From Paragonimus skrjabini miyazakii (taxonomy: Eukaryota; Platyhelminthes; Trematoda; Plagiorchiida; Troglotrematidae), in NCBI GenBank assembly GCA_014338405.1, contig JTDE01000165.1, positions 119,417-183,416 on the forward strand: a stretch of 64,000 nt of DNA, given 5' to 3'. The notes beneath the pieces are model-generated. The model saw only the letters and a list, made by a program, of their open reading frames with translations, searched no databases and was not told the DNA's origin. Of this stretch, positions 34,201-46,331 are shown piece after piece (within the stretch, counting starts at the first letter, position 1; the number at the start of each line of letters is the position of its first letter). A program made the position numbers and the translations under genes.

Positions 34201-37200
34201 ATAAAATATGCACCACTGCAATTTGTTGCAGTGCCTTCCCATTTCTACGGAACAAAAATCTCAAAAAAATTTCTGTTTATACTAAATGACTTTTGATGAA
34301 TTTGATACATATCTGAAGACACTAAAACATAATTGACTTCAGATATTAACATATACTAGCTCACCTGTACTGACCGTTGCACTAAACTTCATTTGGAAGC
34401 ATAAAAAACTGATCGTAGCATAGAATTTTGACTGATGTAAAAAAAATTTGAGTGGAACGATGGAAAATTAATCCGCTAATTGTTGTGTACGTTGCGAGTA
34501 AGTTGGATTTTTTTTAAACCTACCCCACAACTAACCGAATCTTGTTAGAAGCTAAAGATGCGTTGATAAAAACTGAATGACACGTTGGAATGTCACCAAC
34601 ATGACCCAATTGTTCGAGTAGATTTGAATTTATACCACACGGATAACAGTGCGTTACGTACAGAGTGATCGATTCGTAACCTCACAGGTAGACAGCCCAG
34701 CCCAACTATTAAAAGTGCACAGCGATTAGACGAGAGCGAGTGAAGAAATCGTGCACTTGAATCGGCAAGTGGGCTAGGAAATGTCTTAGAAATGGCACAT
34801 TAGTGTTCAGCGTGAAACTTGTCGATCAGACTAATCGTTCGGTGTCATCGATAAACGCATCACGTGAGTTTGTCATTTAAAGAGGAGTTCCAGCATATCG
34901 CTGAATTTCATATTAAAAGTTTTAAGTCTGCAGTTATCGTCCAAAGACCATCTCCCTGGTATACCTGTGAAAACTTGCAGCTTTCAGAATAAACTCGTGT
35001 CGTAATCGCCAGTTTTCATCCACTGTTTCTTGTCTCCATGTGCTGATGGATTTTATCTTGCAAATTTCTTCCTTTAAAAACCAGAATTTACTATATTCAA
35101 ATGTCTGTTAGTAAATCAGATCGATGTTAACAGTTTGAGTTTTACTAGTACTCCATATGCCCATCTATTCGTTTTATAGACGTAAAGTAATTATGGTTTG
35201 TGTCAGTCATATATTAGGGAAGATTCAATGTTGAGTACTCAGTTATGTGTTTATAAAAAATTCAAGTTACCGCCTTTTTATTCCCTGATTCCGTACACTT
35301 TCTTCGGCACTGTCCGTGGTCGCAATGTTCACAGCACTCATCATGCAACTCTTCATTTTATTGTAGTTGCAAACGACACACGGTCAATGCAAATGCTATT
35401 CCATTGGGCTGTCAACCGAAATCACAATTGAGTTATACTGTTCGCCTGTATAACAACAACCGATGCAGTTGTTAATGCAGTTTTAGTAATCATTGATAAG
35501 TCCAGATAAAATCACTGCCACCATCCTTAATGTACAGGTAAAATTTGTTTCCTTGCTATTAGTGAATATATTTGGTGATCAACACATGCGACCTGATGGC
35601 AATGGGTTTTCACTAGCATCCTCGTCAGTGAGTTGTGACTCGGGAAAATCTCATAATCCATCAACCGATGGTCCAACGGCAGAAGATGTTTTTTTCAAAT
35701 GTAACATACGTTTCAGTCAAATTACTCTTTAATCAAGATATGTTAAAAACTCTCCAAACGTAAACTCCTGACATTTGGGCGTTTTGAAAGTTCGACTTTT
35801 CTGTCCACGTCTACTCCTATAATTTGTGAGAGGCTCCTGTAAACAGAGTGCATTTCCAAAGACAGTTTTACTTAGCACATTTTGATGTTTCAATTTCCAA
35901 CTAACCCTTGATCATTTCTTAAATCACCTAAGCGTAACACATTCTCCATCTCACGTGGAATGTTGCGGTATAAACTTATAAAATATACATACATTCATGG
36001 TTATAAAATAGTTCAAACCTTCAATGACTTTTGGCTTCCTTTGTCCAGAGGTATCATACGGTTTCGTTCGCTTTTAAGTATACGTCCGTGCAGTTGTGTA
36101 ATCTTACGAGGCCAATTGAAGGTTTTGCATCAAGTATTGATCTCGTAATCTAATCTCGTTAAAATCGAGTTTGTTAGTCTACCCCGTACGTGCTACAACC
36201 ATCAAGACATCTGGGTGTACAGTTCATTAGTGTTCGTTGAACTTACCTCAAAATAATTTTTAAAAAATAAAATTATGACTTATATTATTTAAATGAAGCA
36301 TGGAGTCATTTTCTGGCCTACATTGTTGATAACTGACAGAAGATAACAGACGCAATGAAACATACTGTACTACTAGGTTTGACGCGAAGCACAACAGTAG
36401 TACAAAAGAAGCTTTCCAACAAAACTACATCACAAGCATTATAACAGCATGTAGGTCAGTTAAAGCGTTTCAGTCATTCTAAAACAAATAATCTATAAAA
36501 GTTACCTAACATAAGTTATCTGCGTATCCGGTTTCACAAGTTTACAGAATAACCGTCGGTTTCATATTAACTCCAGCTTAACATCTCTGAATTAAAAATA
36601 CATCCTTGCACATGAACGTAGACAAAAACAAACGTTTGCCAATTTTGCATATTAAGGAATCGCAACAAATTACAGCAGTGTATCTGTTTTGGTTATATTT
36701 CTGCAAACCGTTTACTTTTATTGATTATTAACATGCTAAACACATATGTATCTACTATTTCTCCCTTGGATGTTGTTAGCGTAATGTACCGTCAGTTCTT
36801 CGAGCCGTAAAGGCATTCTATATTGCCAATGCAAAATATTGCAGAAAATGGCCATGTGTAACTGAAAATGAACCTACGTGCAACAATTTTTTCTGCTGCA
36901 ACACAATCCTTTTTAAATCAAATGCTGTAACTGCGATAAAATAGTTTACCTCGTTGAACTGATAAGCCTAATTAACCTTGTTGAATAGAATCCACTCCAA
37001 CTTTCACATTGAAACAAGAGAGGAAGGATGATTTTTCTGTAGTACTGACTATCGGGGCTGAATCCATCATAACTTTTCTATAGCGCGTCACAATCGATGT
37101 TCATCTAACTACCAGTCTAGTACGGTAGATTTTAACATAAATATTTCTGGTCCCCTGGAAAGCCGCAGCGTGGCTTTTGAAAGGACATATGTGAGAATGA

Positions 37201-37341
37201 AATACCTGTAGGGATCACGATGCAGTTTGTGTGTACAGCTGAAAAATATACGATTGTGCAAGCATTGTTGAGTGTTATGTAGAAATGCTCACCAATCATT
37301 GATCTGCACGTATAAGTCAAACAGTTGGATTGTACATGCAG
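31269..37341. other. Long non-coding stretch upstream of the CUB exons
   Basis: No safe exon. Three plus-strand segments deserve mention. 33,707-33,890 is open and ends at a GTGAGC donor in phase 2. 35,219-35,430 starts after GAGTACTCAG in phase 0 and contains HFIVVANDTRSMQMLF, which resembles the last strands of the CUB domains further on but lacks a donor. 35,503-35,536 ends in TACAG then GTAAAA. Any of these could be earlier exons of the CUB gene. Confidence 0.35.
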
Positions 37342-37463
37342 TGAGATGTACCTGCAGTTCAGCTACCCAGCTAAATATAGGCATTTCAATTTGGGTGGTG
37401 ATTCCGACTAAGGAGAGTGTCGCTAGTGTTTCCATCACACTACAGCAGCACTTAAATGGATAC
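37342..37463 (+). CDS. Multi-CUB gene: candidate first-half CUB exon
   Basis: A 122-nt segment lies between the acceptor TTGTACATGCAG and the donor TACGTAGAGT. It enters in phase 1 and leaves in phase 0, the same phases as the two strongest first-half CUB exons downstream. The peptide contains RCTCSS and ISIWVVIPTKESVASVSITL, which lines up with the C-x-W and following strand of a CUB domain (compare the LCNWYSELPTKTRIKVML of the 39.1-kb exon). The usual second cysteine before the tryptophan reads Ile. Extracellular by family. Confidence 0.4.
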
Positions 37464-38628
37464 GTAGAGTAACATAAAGACAATCTAGATTTCATTCTCT
37501 AAATAAAATCTCTGCATTGGGAGAAATTTTACTTTGGGGTTTATTGTTTCTCCAACTCTTGAAATTGTCAAGCCGATTTACAAAACTCTCCATCACGTGA
37601 TAAATTATAAGGATCGTCAATAGGTTTATTCGGAGGCATTACAATACTATTAAAAACCAACTGATTCTACTTTTAACATCATATTTTTTCTGTAATACAC
37701 AAAAAAATAAAATATCTTCAACAGTAAGCTTTAATCATACTAGATTATAACGGTCAATGAATCACCACGTTTATCACCATTAAGATGGAAGCCACAGAGT
37801 GAATGAAATTCGAAATGGTGTAGGGAAACGTAGATTGTGAACCAATGGTTTAGGATTTTTCAAGTTAACCAGAAAGTTATATGTATGTTCCTTACTTGAG
37901 GTGTTCGTTCGACACTGAGGAATATGGAAATTGACATCATTTTTCTCAGTAGAGTGAATATTGGGATGTTTAATGTTAATATAGCAAAGGAGAAATTTCA
38001 GTGCTGATCATGTTTGATTTGTTGCTGATCTTCTGACCAGTTTTACGTTATATAAGTTGGATAACACTCAGAACTGGTTGCACTTTTCAAAGCCGAATAG
38101 CCTGTTCACGTGGCTTGCTTAGAGAATCGTCAGATTTGGTGGTAAATCTTGTGACAAAACGTCGTTAGTTCGAAGTCACGTCAAGAGTCGACCACTTTGT
38201 CGTTGGCCTCATATTAAACACACTCGTTTGATAGTAACTCTCTAAACGGTCCCAGCATCCTGCAAGGAGAAACGGTAAGGGTCACGTTGAACTCGCAAAG
38301 GTTTTCAAAGTTGAGTATGGTAATTTGTATCTTGTTCATCGGTTCGAATAAACAGATCCCTAACTTTTTCCCCTCCGTAATCGATTGGTCAGCCTGAGTA
38401 TTGCGCATACCAAAGGTTGACTATATGTTCGCACATAATAAGAGGACATATTCTTTTGCTGCCACATGACGGTGTGCGGAGAACTCAAATTTACTAGTCA
38501 ACCTTGCCGTATGTTCAATTATTTTGCTGAGAAATGCTCGAGTAGAATGAGGTTCACAGATTGGGCTTCAGTTGAAGTTTGTAAACTCTCTTCTGAATAT
38601 TGGGATGGGAACCGGCTGTATATACCAG

Positions 38629-38722
38629 ATCATCCAGCAGCTCCTCAAAGTTGGTGAAAACCAGAGGCTGAATATATCAACCGAGGGATTCTCGAAAGTG
38701 TATGACATTCTTATACAACCAG
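38629..38722 (+). CDS. Multi-CUB gene: candidate second-half CUB exon
   Basis: A 94-nt segment runs from acceptor TGTATATACCAG to donor CCAG then GTGTAC, phase 0 in and phase 1 out with Gly codon split, as in the other second-half exons. The peptide has KVGENQRLNISTEG, comparable to VANGNNVTLMFVSG in the 42.0-kb exon, followed by VYDILIQP. A competing donor (CTCTG then GTAAGT at 38,746) would break the phase rule. A minus-strand frame of 117 codons also covers the place, so this exon is less certain. Confidence 0.3.
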
Positions 38723-39136
38723 GTGTACAACACTGGTCACATCTCTGGTAAGTTGCACTGATATGCGGCTGGTCAGAACTACCACCTGGATATTTTGGTA
38801 ACCTGTCACCTTTGAACATCAACAGTTCGTTTACCAGATTGCAAGCAACAACGCGGTGAACAGCGCAACCGTAGAAATCGGATGTGCCAAGGAAATGCGT
38901 CAGGAAATCAATAGATAACACTGGTGTTATAAGTAAACAGGATGCGTAGGGTTTGTCGGAGTATGATTAATTTTGGATGTTTGATTGACTCAAATGAATT
39001 GCATGGTGAAACATGACTGAAATATGGCACAAATCACCCACATTTTGTAATTGATTTGTTTCACGTGAAAAGCAGTCTGCCCATTTAAACACATTCGAAA
39101 TCAAATTCATGTGTCATTACCGATATTTTCAAACAG

Positions 39137-39276
39137 AATGCTCTAACGAAATGTGTCCATCAAATGGACAAACCAACTATCCATCTGATGGCTATAACGA
39201 GTCAGACGCTCTTTGCAACTGGTATTCCGAGCTTCCGACAAAGACGCGTATAAAAGTAATGCTTGATCCACCAACG
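39137..39276 (+). CDS. Multi-CUB gene: first-half CUB exon
   Basis: 140 nt between ATTTTCAAACAG and GTAAGC, phase 1 in and phase 0 out. It encodes the first half of a CUB domain, with cysteines ECSNEMC, the SNGQTNYPSDGYNES stretch, and ALCNWYSELPTKTRIKVML. The NY-P, C-x-W and alternating hydrophobic strand are typical of CUB domains (about 110 residues, extracellular beta-sandwich, protein-protein interaction). NES gives a possible N-glycosylation site. It ends in DPPT exactly where CUB domains commonly continue with the second half. An unseen middle exon or the N gap at 40.0 kb may hold the missing central strands before 41,956. Confidence 0.75.
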
Positions 39277-40017
39277 GTAAGCGTACATTGACTGCTGTTT
39301 CAACCTCAGATTTCACTTAACTGTGTCCGATTGAACAGAGGCGCAGACGATCCCCATCTCGCAATTTACGTCACAGACATACTACTTTTAAGAGCTTGCC
39401 ACAAAATACACCTTGACATAAACTCATATCACTGTTGTCAGTCAAGAATATGTTGCACATGTACAAAACGAAAATAAAGACCATTGATTGAAGGTGAAAA
39501 CTTAGGGAGTTGTAACGTTAGCGGCACTCATAATAAGAACAGCCGTTTCACAGATATTGAGCAAGAAAAGTCCAGTAACGAATTGCCTGTAGAATGGCTG
39601 GGGTTGCTTATTTAGTAGTGCATAGTATTATTAACAACACATGGGTCAATACTCTGTGACTCCAACACCGTCCAGCTCCAAAACACCAATGCATGGGTTC
39701 ACTATGATGCACTTTTAGTTTTCCACTCGAAAATTCTGTAGATTTATTAAGTCGTTGGCACGTGACATACAGAAAAAACTGATATAAATTATTTAACTGC
39801 TGACAAAAAGTTACACGTTGGTGTATCTCAAAGGTTGCGTTGTCCAATATTTTCGTACGCCACAATCTGAATGATTGACCTAAAATCCCCATCAGTATGA
39901 GAGACCTTTGCGTTCCAAGCATAGTCCGGGTGGGCGTAGTGATTCACTCAGCTGATAAGGCACGTCACGAAGAAACTTAGCTAGTAAGAGGATTCAATCT
40001 GGAAGTTTCTCACTTAT

Positions 40018-40117
40018 NNNNNNNNNNNNNNNNNNNNNNNNNNNNNNNNNNNNNNNNNNNNNNNNNNNNNNNNNNNNNNNNNNNNNNNNNNNNNNNNNNN
40101 NNNNNNNNNNNNNNNNN
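40018..40117. other. Assembly gap of 100 N
   Basis: Exactly 100 N, the conventional size for a scaffold gap of unknown length. It lies inside the CUB gene between a first-half exon (39.1 kb) and a second-half exon (42.0 kb), so it may hide an exon. True distances across it are unknown. Confidence 0.99.
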
Positions 40118-41955
40118 TGAAGAAGAGACGGAAAAAGACTGGATCCACTCGTGATATGACACCATATAAAATAAAATTATCTGGACTAACTGACTATTAT
40201 TACACTTACATTGTCACTTTAACCTGCATTTCTCAGCTATTTTACATCATCTTCCTATTTATTACCGGTGAATATAGATCACTTAAGAAGTGTCATTTCC
40301 GCATTCATCACTCGATCGATCATCTCGGTCATGGCCGAAGGTGTTGACCTTGGCAAATTCCATTATGGTATAATGTGCATACTAATTTTGCACAGTAACT
40401 AATGCAGTGCAAACGAAATATCATTGAACAGATCGTCTCATGTCGCCTTGAAATGAAACAGGGTTCTGACAACCATCACTTGCCTGAAACTTTGAATAAC
40501 ATGCACACAATGTGCTGGTAAGGGACATGGCAATGACGTGGTTGGGACGATTGAAGGATAGACAGGTGTAAACACAAGAGCACATTATGTAACGATCTAA
40601 ATGTTGAAAATGCTGCATGCTACATCTATGAACGTGACAATTTTATTAAGATTATTGGCATTGTTAACCAGTTGTCTCACTGGCATGTTTAGATTGTATT
40701 ATTTGAAATAGTGTTCATCCTTTCCTGTATTATACCGACGTGTTTGCCTTGTTACAAGGCGAACTGATAGTCCAAATTGGGTTTATAAGGACGAACACAG
40801 TCACTTGCACGTTAACTTTTCAGTCATGAGATGATTTCAGTGGGTTTTCATGTAATCAACACGCCGATCGTGTGAACAGTCATTTTTCTACATCTGCGTT
40901 GAAGTGTGCGTCGAAATTTACGCAGACAGGCATGACGTTACCTAACCGAACTAATCAGACTCTGGCTCAAACTTCGCATGGTAGCAGACGTTAGTCTAAA
41001 CCCCTGAAAGATTCAATTCAACGTTCATCTGTTCATCTAAATCTTCATCATTTTGTGTACCGAGCTTATGTTACCTAGAAAATTAGGCATAAGCCCACAC
41101 CTAACATACAGTTAAATGCACTTTCGCAACTTGTCCGCCATCAGATTTTCTCCTCTAATCCTCCCCGAAGTGAGCATTTGAACAGCTGCCCCTGTGTCGT
41201 ATCTTCTGAAACATGAGCACCAGTCAATTATTGACGAATAAACGGTGGCCACTGGCTTAGTCGTTTGCTTGGTTTAACTATGGCCAGGTGAGTAGCGAAA
41301 CGTGCGTTAGCTTTCTCGCATTGAAACACCGAGTCGGTGTAGACATGAAATCGTGAACAATGTATCATCTGTTCAGTTCCTGCAGTGGAATCACGTGACT
41401 GATCTAATCCTGCACCCTTATTTCTTCTCTGGGAAAGTAAAAATGAACCAGGTCCCACACATTCCGACTGAATATTCAGAGCTAGCTAAATGCACTGAGC
41501 TCGGCTGATTGCTCACTAATATTGGTGGGAGCGAGATCGAAACAACTTGTTTGTGAATATGAAAAACAACCAGCTGACTGAAGACTTCAATCGAACAGTA
41601 GAAAAATGACAAATAGCAAATGAAGTTCAAGACTTCGATTGTCACTCTCACAAGCAAGCGACAAGAAATTAGCAAAACAGCAAAACGTGAAACTTAGATT
41701 TCAGACGTTGTACACGAACTAGACTACCGATGTCTTGTAGACTCGAGCAGCCTGGCCGTAGATAACGTTTCCTATTACACATACTTCAGGTGATCGCAGT
41801 AAGAATGGTATTTGTTTTGACAATGATGGCATAATATTATTTTATAAAATTTTTCTGTATCACTTTTTCTGGAGACTCGTGCAAAAAGGGTTCAAAACCA
41901 TGGGTTTCTACTGGCATTTGATGGGCCCACTTTTACCTCACCGTTACTGGCTTAG

Positions 41956-42067
41956 ATCAGTGACAACAGGGCACAATATATAGTTGCTAATGGGAACAAT
42001 GTGACACTCATGTTTGTTTCCGGCGGAACTACACAGGAGACCGGATTCATGGGAAAGTTCACTGCAG
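41956..42067 (+). CDS. Multi-CUB gene: second-half CUB exon
   Basis: 112 nt from acceptor TTACTGGCTTAG to donor GCAG then GTGAGT, phase 0 in and phase 1 out. It encodes the last strands of a CUB domain: QYIVANGNNVTLMFVSGG and then TGFMGKFTAG, matching the family pattern of an s-x-G-N-x-v-x-L-x-F strand followed by G-F-x-a-x-Y/F. NNVT is a possible N-glycosylation site. An alternative acceptor (TTAGATCAG, 41,961) would break the phase with the upstream exon. With 39,137-39,276 it totals only 83 codons, short of a full CUB domain. Confidence 0.7.
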
Positions 42068-42471
42068 GTGAGTTCAAGACGTTTTCTTTTTGGATGCGCA
42101 TTTTGTTTTCGTCCGGTTTTGCTTGACCTTCACCACTGGTTGTAGTTTACCAGTTCGCTTTGTATAATTGTGGTTGATAAAAATGTGACAAAACCCACCA
42201 GACGTGAACACGTAAAAATGATTGACAAAGTTATTTAATGATCGGTGTGAAAATGGTTGTTGACCCGCTATTTTATCCAAACGGCTTTGGTGATTAAAAT
42301 GTGAACACGGACAATGTGATTGATAATTCTAAACCGTCCCCCACGAAATTGGATTGCTTTCGGTCTGAAGAAAATGACTTGCTTCATGTGCAGCTTAAGT
42401 GTGTATGGGGAATGTCTGAGACGGTTCACTCAACTGCTAAGAACTTATCCCTTAATAATTGATGTCATCAG

Positions 42472-42593
42472 ACTTGTTGAGGTCTTTAATTATCGGTGCT
42501 TTCTTTCGGTGCGGATCACTGGACGGCGTCAGCGAATGCTTTACGACAAACTCAAAAAACAGGAGCCAGGTCTATGTGGACAAGTGTTCTATG
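42472..42593 (+). CDS. Multi-CUB gene: possible first-half exon, diverged
   Basis: A 122-nt segment between GATGTCATCAG and donor CTATG then GTAAAG has the phase 1 to phase 0 pattern and exactly the same length as the exon at 37,342. The peptide has FRCGSLDGVSECFTTNSK and VYVDKC. The CG-x-L-x-G-x-S start and FTTNS resemble the beginning of a CUB domain (CGGxLtxxSGxfxSP), but the tryptophan strand is not present before the donor. Other frames are open too, so confidence is low. Confidence 0.3.
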
Positions 42594-44619
42594 GTAAAGC
42601 TGGACATCACTCACAGCTTATCTTGCCTTTCCCATACGGGTGGAATTTGAAGACAGTCTCTTTTAAAATGAGCACTTACTGTGGAGCTCATCAGTAGTGT
42701 TCACCTTTTTCAGGAGTGGGCACTTATTACCGGTCCAGATATTTGTGAAGCAATCCTGTTGGACGTTCCACGATAACAGTCACATTAGGTGCTTGTGAAT
42801 TGTATGATATACGCCTTCAGACGCATCTGATCGCCATTACTGTTAACACTGCACGTTCTTCTCTAGTAAATACATGGTAATTTTCAAGGTGAATTTTTGA
42901 AAAAGATGTTATTGAGCAGAATATATTCGAGTTCAGTGCATTCTAAAAACAACCGGTCGAAAAAATTATTCTGAATGCGATCGAGAGTTTCGATGTCGAA
43001 GTTACACTTCAACCTATCGTCTACTATAAACAGACAAAAACAAGTGGAGTAGCACAGATAAAGCACCCCATGCAGTCAGCAACATGTAACAATTAAAACT
43101 GAAACAACAGAAGAAATGATTAGCTGAAAAGCATTTCACTTGTTCAAGGCTACCTAAAACTACCTTGATTTTGGTTAGGAAAACCAAGACGGGCGTAATA
43201 TAACTATTGGGTCTTTTTGGAACAAAATGATTTCTTGTGAGAAATGAATAATAAGGTCTCAATAAACTCAGAAATTTTCACCCGGTTGCATGTTTTGATT
43301 ACATGGAACAAAAAAAATATTTCAGCTGTATGTTCGGTCTGTGTCAAGCGCCTGGTCATCTACGAGTCCGAGCTTCGATGGATAAATGTACGACTATTGT
43401 CCATAAGATTTACAGATTGAAGCAGTTAATTTGATAGATGCATTTTGACCCGTTTCTGTGCCCACTTCTGCAAATGAACAAATAGATACGATGTCTGGCC
43501 GACAACAGAGCAAGTGTTATGACTGAAAAGGACAGACAAATGTGACGAAGTGGCTTGTACGTCCGATGCAAAACAAAAATCACGACTACGTATTAATCTT
43601 ACCAGTGGGTTTGTGACATTTTAAGGTAACCTGATGCCTGTTATCTTCATCTTGACCGTAACCGCGGTCCGACTGTGACAATGCAATTAACTTTGATGCC
43701 AGATGAGAGTATCAACACAATCATTCAATTGCAGCAATTCTAAGCGAATTTAAGGTAGTTTATGAAGGCCGCGGTAAGTGATTCAAACTTTTTTCTAACA
43801 AACCGTTCTTTTTTGACCTCGTGTTATGTATTCAAAATCTGAAAGACTGTATTGGACTTTCCATGAGTTTATAAACCCTCATTATATTTTGAAAACATAT
43901 ATTTTTTAAACTTTGTACATCCTTTTCTTTCTTTTTGATTTCATTGTTGTCAATTCGTATGCCAAATCATTTGTCCGAAGCGAACTCTGGCGGTGAGTAG
44001 CATTTTCTCCACTGTTACTTCTGACGTAACCAATTTATACAGTACATCTTTATACTTATTTGTACGTTAACTGAGTATTTTTCACTCAACGCCATAGATA
44101 ACACAACACCAAGAATGCGGGGTAGGTTCCAATTATTTGGTTGCATTTTGAATAACTCAACCACTATCTGACGTACACTAATATGAAGATTTACAAATCA
44201 CAGTTAAATCTGAAAAAATAATTTGGAGCATGACTTATGAGTGTCAAACGTAATAGTAACTTTATGTAAAGACAACAACAACAATGAGCAGATTTGCAGA
44301 GAACAGAAACATTTTAGCTCTTTTAGTTACAGATCCTTCTTACACGGTCATAGATTGTCATGTTTGCCATTTCACTTGAGTTCAGTCAAGACCACCATAG
44401 TTAACCGTGTGAACTTCGATATAGGTTTTCTTCATCACTTTTGGAAAAATCTGGTTGTCAGTTACTTCCAGGTAAATGTACGGCGACCATGTACACAATC
44501 TGTCCGATGTAGTTTTTGTTATCAACTTTGCAATCGACAATTTCACACTGATGCTAAGATCGACATGGAAATTTGCTTGGTGGAATAAAATATGACTCAT
44601 TGCAAGGATCAACAACACT
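42594..44619. other. Intronic or non-coding stretch
   Basis: No second-half CUB exon was found to pair with 42,472-42,593. A segment after AAAATATTTCAG at 43,327 is open (contains PGHLRVRASMDKC) but enters in phase 2. Open frames at 44,241-44,640 on both strands precede the Penelope remnant and may be its decayed 5' part. Confidence 0.35.
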
Positions 44620-45560
44620 GACAACAACAACAATATAGACAAATTAATGGAGTGACAATGGGGTCTTCATTAGGACCACTACTGGCAGATATATATATAT
44701 GTATATATATGTGGGCAAGTTGGAACGAACGGTGCTGAACACTTATAAATCAAATGTTGATGATGTAGCCGCTTTGACAAATTTTTCTAGCAAATTTGAT
44801 ATTTTAAAGGACGTCAACTGCATACATCCACTGATAAATTTCACCACAGAATTAGAGGCGGATGGGTCTTCCAATCTCCTAAACGTCTGTTTGAGGAGAA
44901 GGAATGACGGAAGTCTGAAACGCTCCGTTTATTGGAAGACTACTTGTCCAGGTCAGCATGGTAACTTTTGTGGTTCTACTCACGTAAAATACAGACGAAA
45001 CTTGGTCAAATGTTTGGCGGATAGAGCCATATTCTACAAGAAAATGGCTGTCCTGATAATTTTGTGACCAAACATATGAAAGCATTTGAAGCATCAGTTA
45101 AGATTGAAGGATTTGAAAAGAAGCCCATGTTCACTCGACTGCTACAAAAAGAAGGTACGTTGACTGAATCAATGACCCGTATACTTACTAGTTCGCTTAA
45201 GGGAACGTTTAACGCAGCCAGACTGAATATGACATTCACTAGTTCACCCCTGTTTACTCTTAAACCAGAAGGGTAAAGTGCGGTCCACAACTAACCTATG
45301 GTGGTTTACTCGTTTGTTTGCGGTTGTCCAGCAAAGTACCTGGGTCGTACGACTCCGCACTTGTCTAGAAGAATCAGAAAACATCATCCAGCATTGATCG
45401 GGGCTGGTGAGAGAAAATCAACCACGAGTGCCATTGTAGGCCATCTGGCTGACAGCGATCATCAGGTCAACATAAACCGTTAGTTCACTGTTATCTACAC
45501 AGGGTCCACCGAACAGGTCAAAACTCGTTCGCCAGCAAATGTTGGCCACTGCCTAGGTCA
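44620..45560 (+). mobile_element. PLE-C: Penelope-like element inside the CUB gene
   Basis: A 5'-truncated plus-strand Penelope copy. RT palm QINGVTMGSSLGPLLADIY is at about 44,640-44,697, then a TA microsatellite. The catalytic box is SNVDDVAALTN (44,756 onwards), with both aspartates kept. Next come NLLNVCLRRRNDGSLKRSVY, a thumb remnant, FNAARLNMTF, and the GIY-YIG endonuclease (45,298-45,483) with VVYSFVCGCPAKYLGRTT, an RRIRKHHPAL block and SAIVGHLADSDHQV. It is closer in sequence style to PLE-A than to PLE-B. Sense orientation relative to the CUB exons. No terminal repeats or hammerhead seen. Confidence 0.85.
44691..44711. repeat. (TA)n microsatellite inside PLE-C
   Basis: About 20 bp of alternating T/A with one G interruption. 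It directly follows the LLADIY motif of the RT, so it probably expanded within coding sequence after the element died. Confidence 0.85.
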
Positions 45561-46212
45561 TTCTCATTCGATTGCGTAATCCAACCTTGTGTGGACAGCA
45601 AAACTTTGCTCAATCGTTTCAATTGCCATGACCATTAGCTGACTCATCCGCTGGATATGTAGGCAGTTAATACCCAATCGGCGTCCACAAACACAACATT
45701 GAGTTGGTGTGAATTTCGGACCAATACCAAGTTTCGCATGTAACTGTTTTCAGTTTTATTTTCCTTTATAATTGTAACAGCCTAATGAAATTTTATCGAA
45801 AAAAGATGTTTGCTACACTTCATGTTCAACAACAATATCATAACAATATCAACAACTGTGGTTGATGATAAACCACTACCTCACCTCCACATCACCTCAC
45901 CTTAAGTAGGTCTAAAGGGGTGCATTTTGTGAGTTTTGAGCAAGGCATTATTTATCCAATAGTTATTCAAAGTGATCAATGTTTGCAAACCAATTCGGGT
46001 TGATCACTAAGGTGGCATCAGCAATTTAGTGACGATGTGCAACGTGTTTACATCTTTTGTGATGTACGATACGGATTTGAAATGAATACCCTGTCTGCGC
46101 GAAAAACCTACGCAGTGGTGTGGCATAGTCCAGAAGTTTTTACATTACACGCGGGGATCAATGTTTGTCCCATTGTACATGATTTTTGCTCCATTCTTTT
46201 CATTTCACACAG

Positions 46213-46331
46213 AAAATTGCGGTGGTTTACTTACTGAAAACTCCGGTGAACTTAACACACCATACACGAGAAAGGGTATTGTATGCAGATGGCACATTAA
46301 GCTCAAGAAACTGATGATTTCGAAGATCACG
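46213..46331 (+). CDS. Multi-CUB gene: first-half CUB exon (best match)
   Basis: 119 nt between CATTTCACACAG and GTGAGT, phase 1 in and phase 0 out. The peptide is a textbook start of a CUB domain: NCGGLLTENSGELNTPY, then IVCRWHIKLKKLMISKIT, showing CGG, the SGxlxTPxY signature, and C-x-W-x-I. Together with 47,361-47,574 it gives a CUB domain of about 110 residues, the normal length. Extracellular, disulfide-bonded by family. Confidence 0.85.

Noticed and set aside
35493..35732. Plus-strand frame ending TATILNVQ before GTAAAA, a possible CUB first-half exon
   Set aside because: An in-frame stop directly upstream leaves only about a dozen codons and no cysteine or C-x-W motif.
38568..38921. 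Minus-strand open frame of 117 codons
   Set aside because: It lies opposite the candidate CUB exon and has no recognisable motif. Kept only as a caution on that exon.
42660..42700. 16-nt match to the SINE ribozyme arm (GAGCTCATCAGTAGTG) on the minus strand
   Set aside because: No GAAA block, no B box and no other SINE sequence nearby, so it is likely chance.
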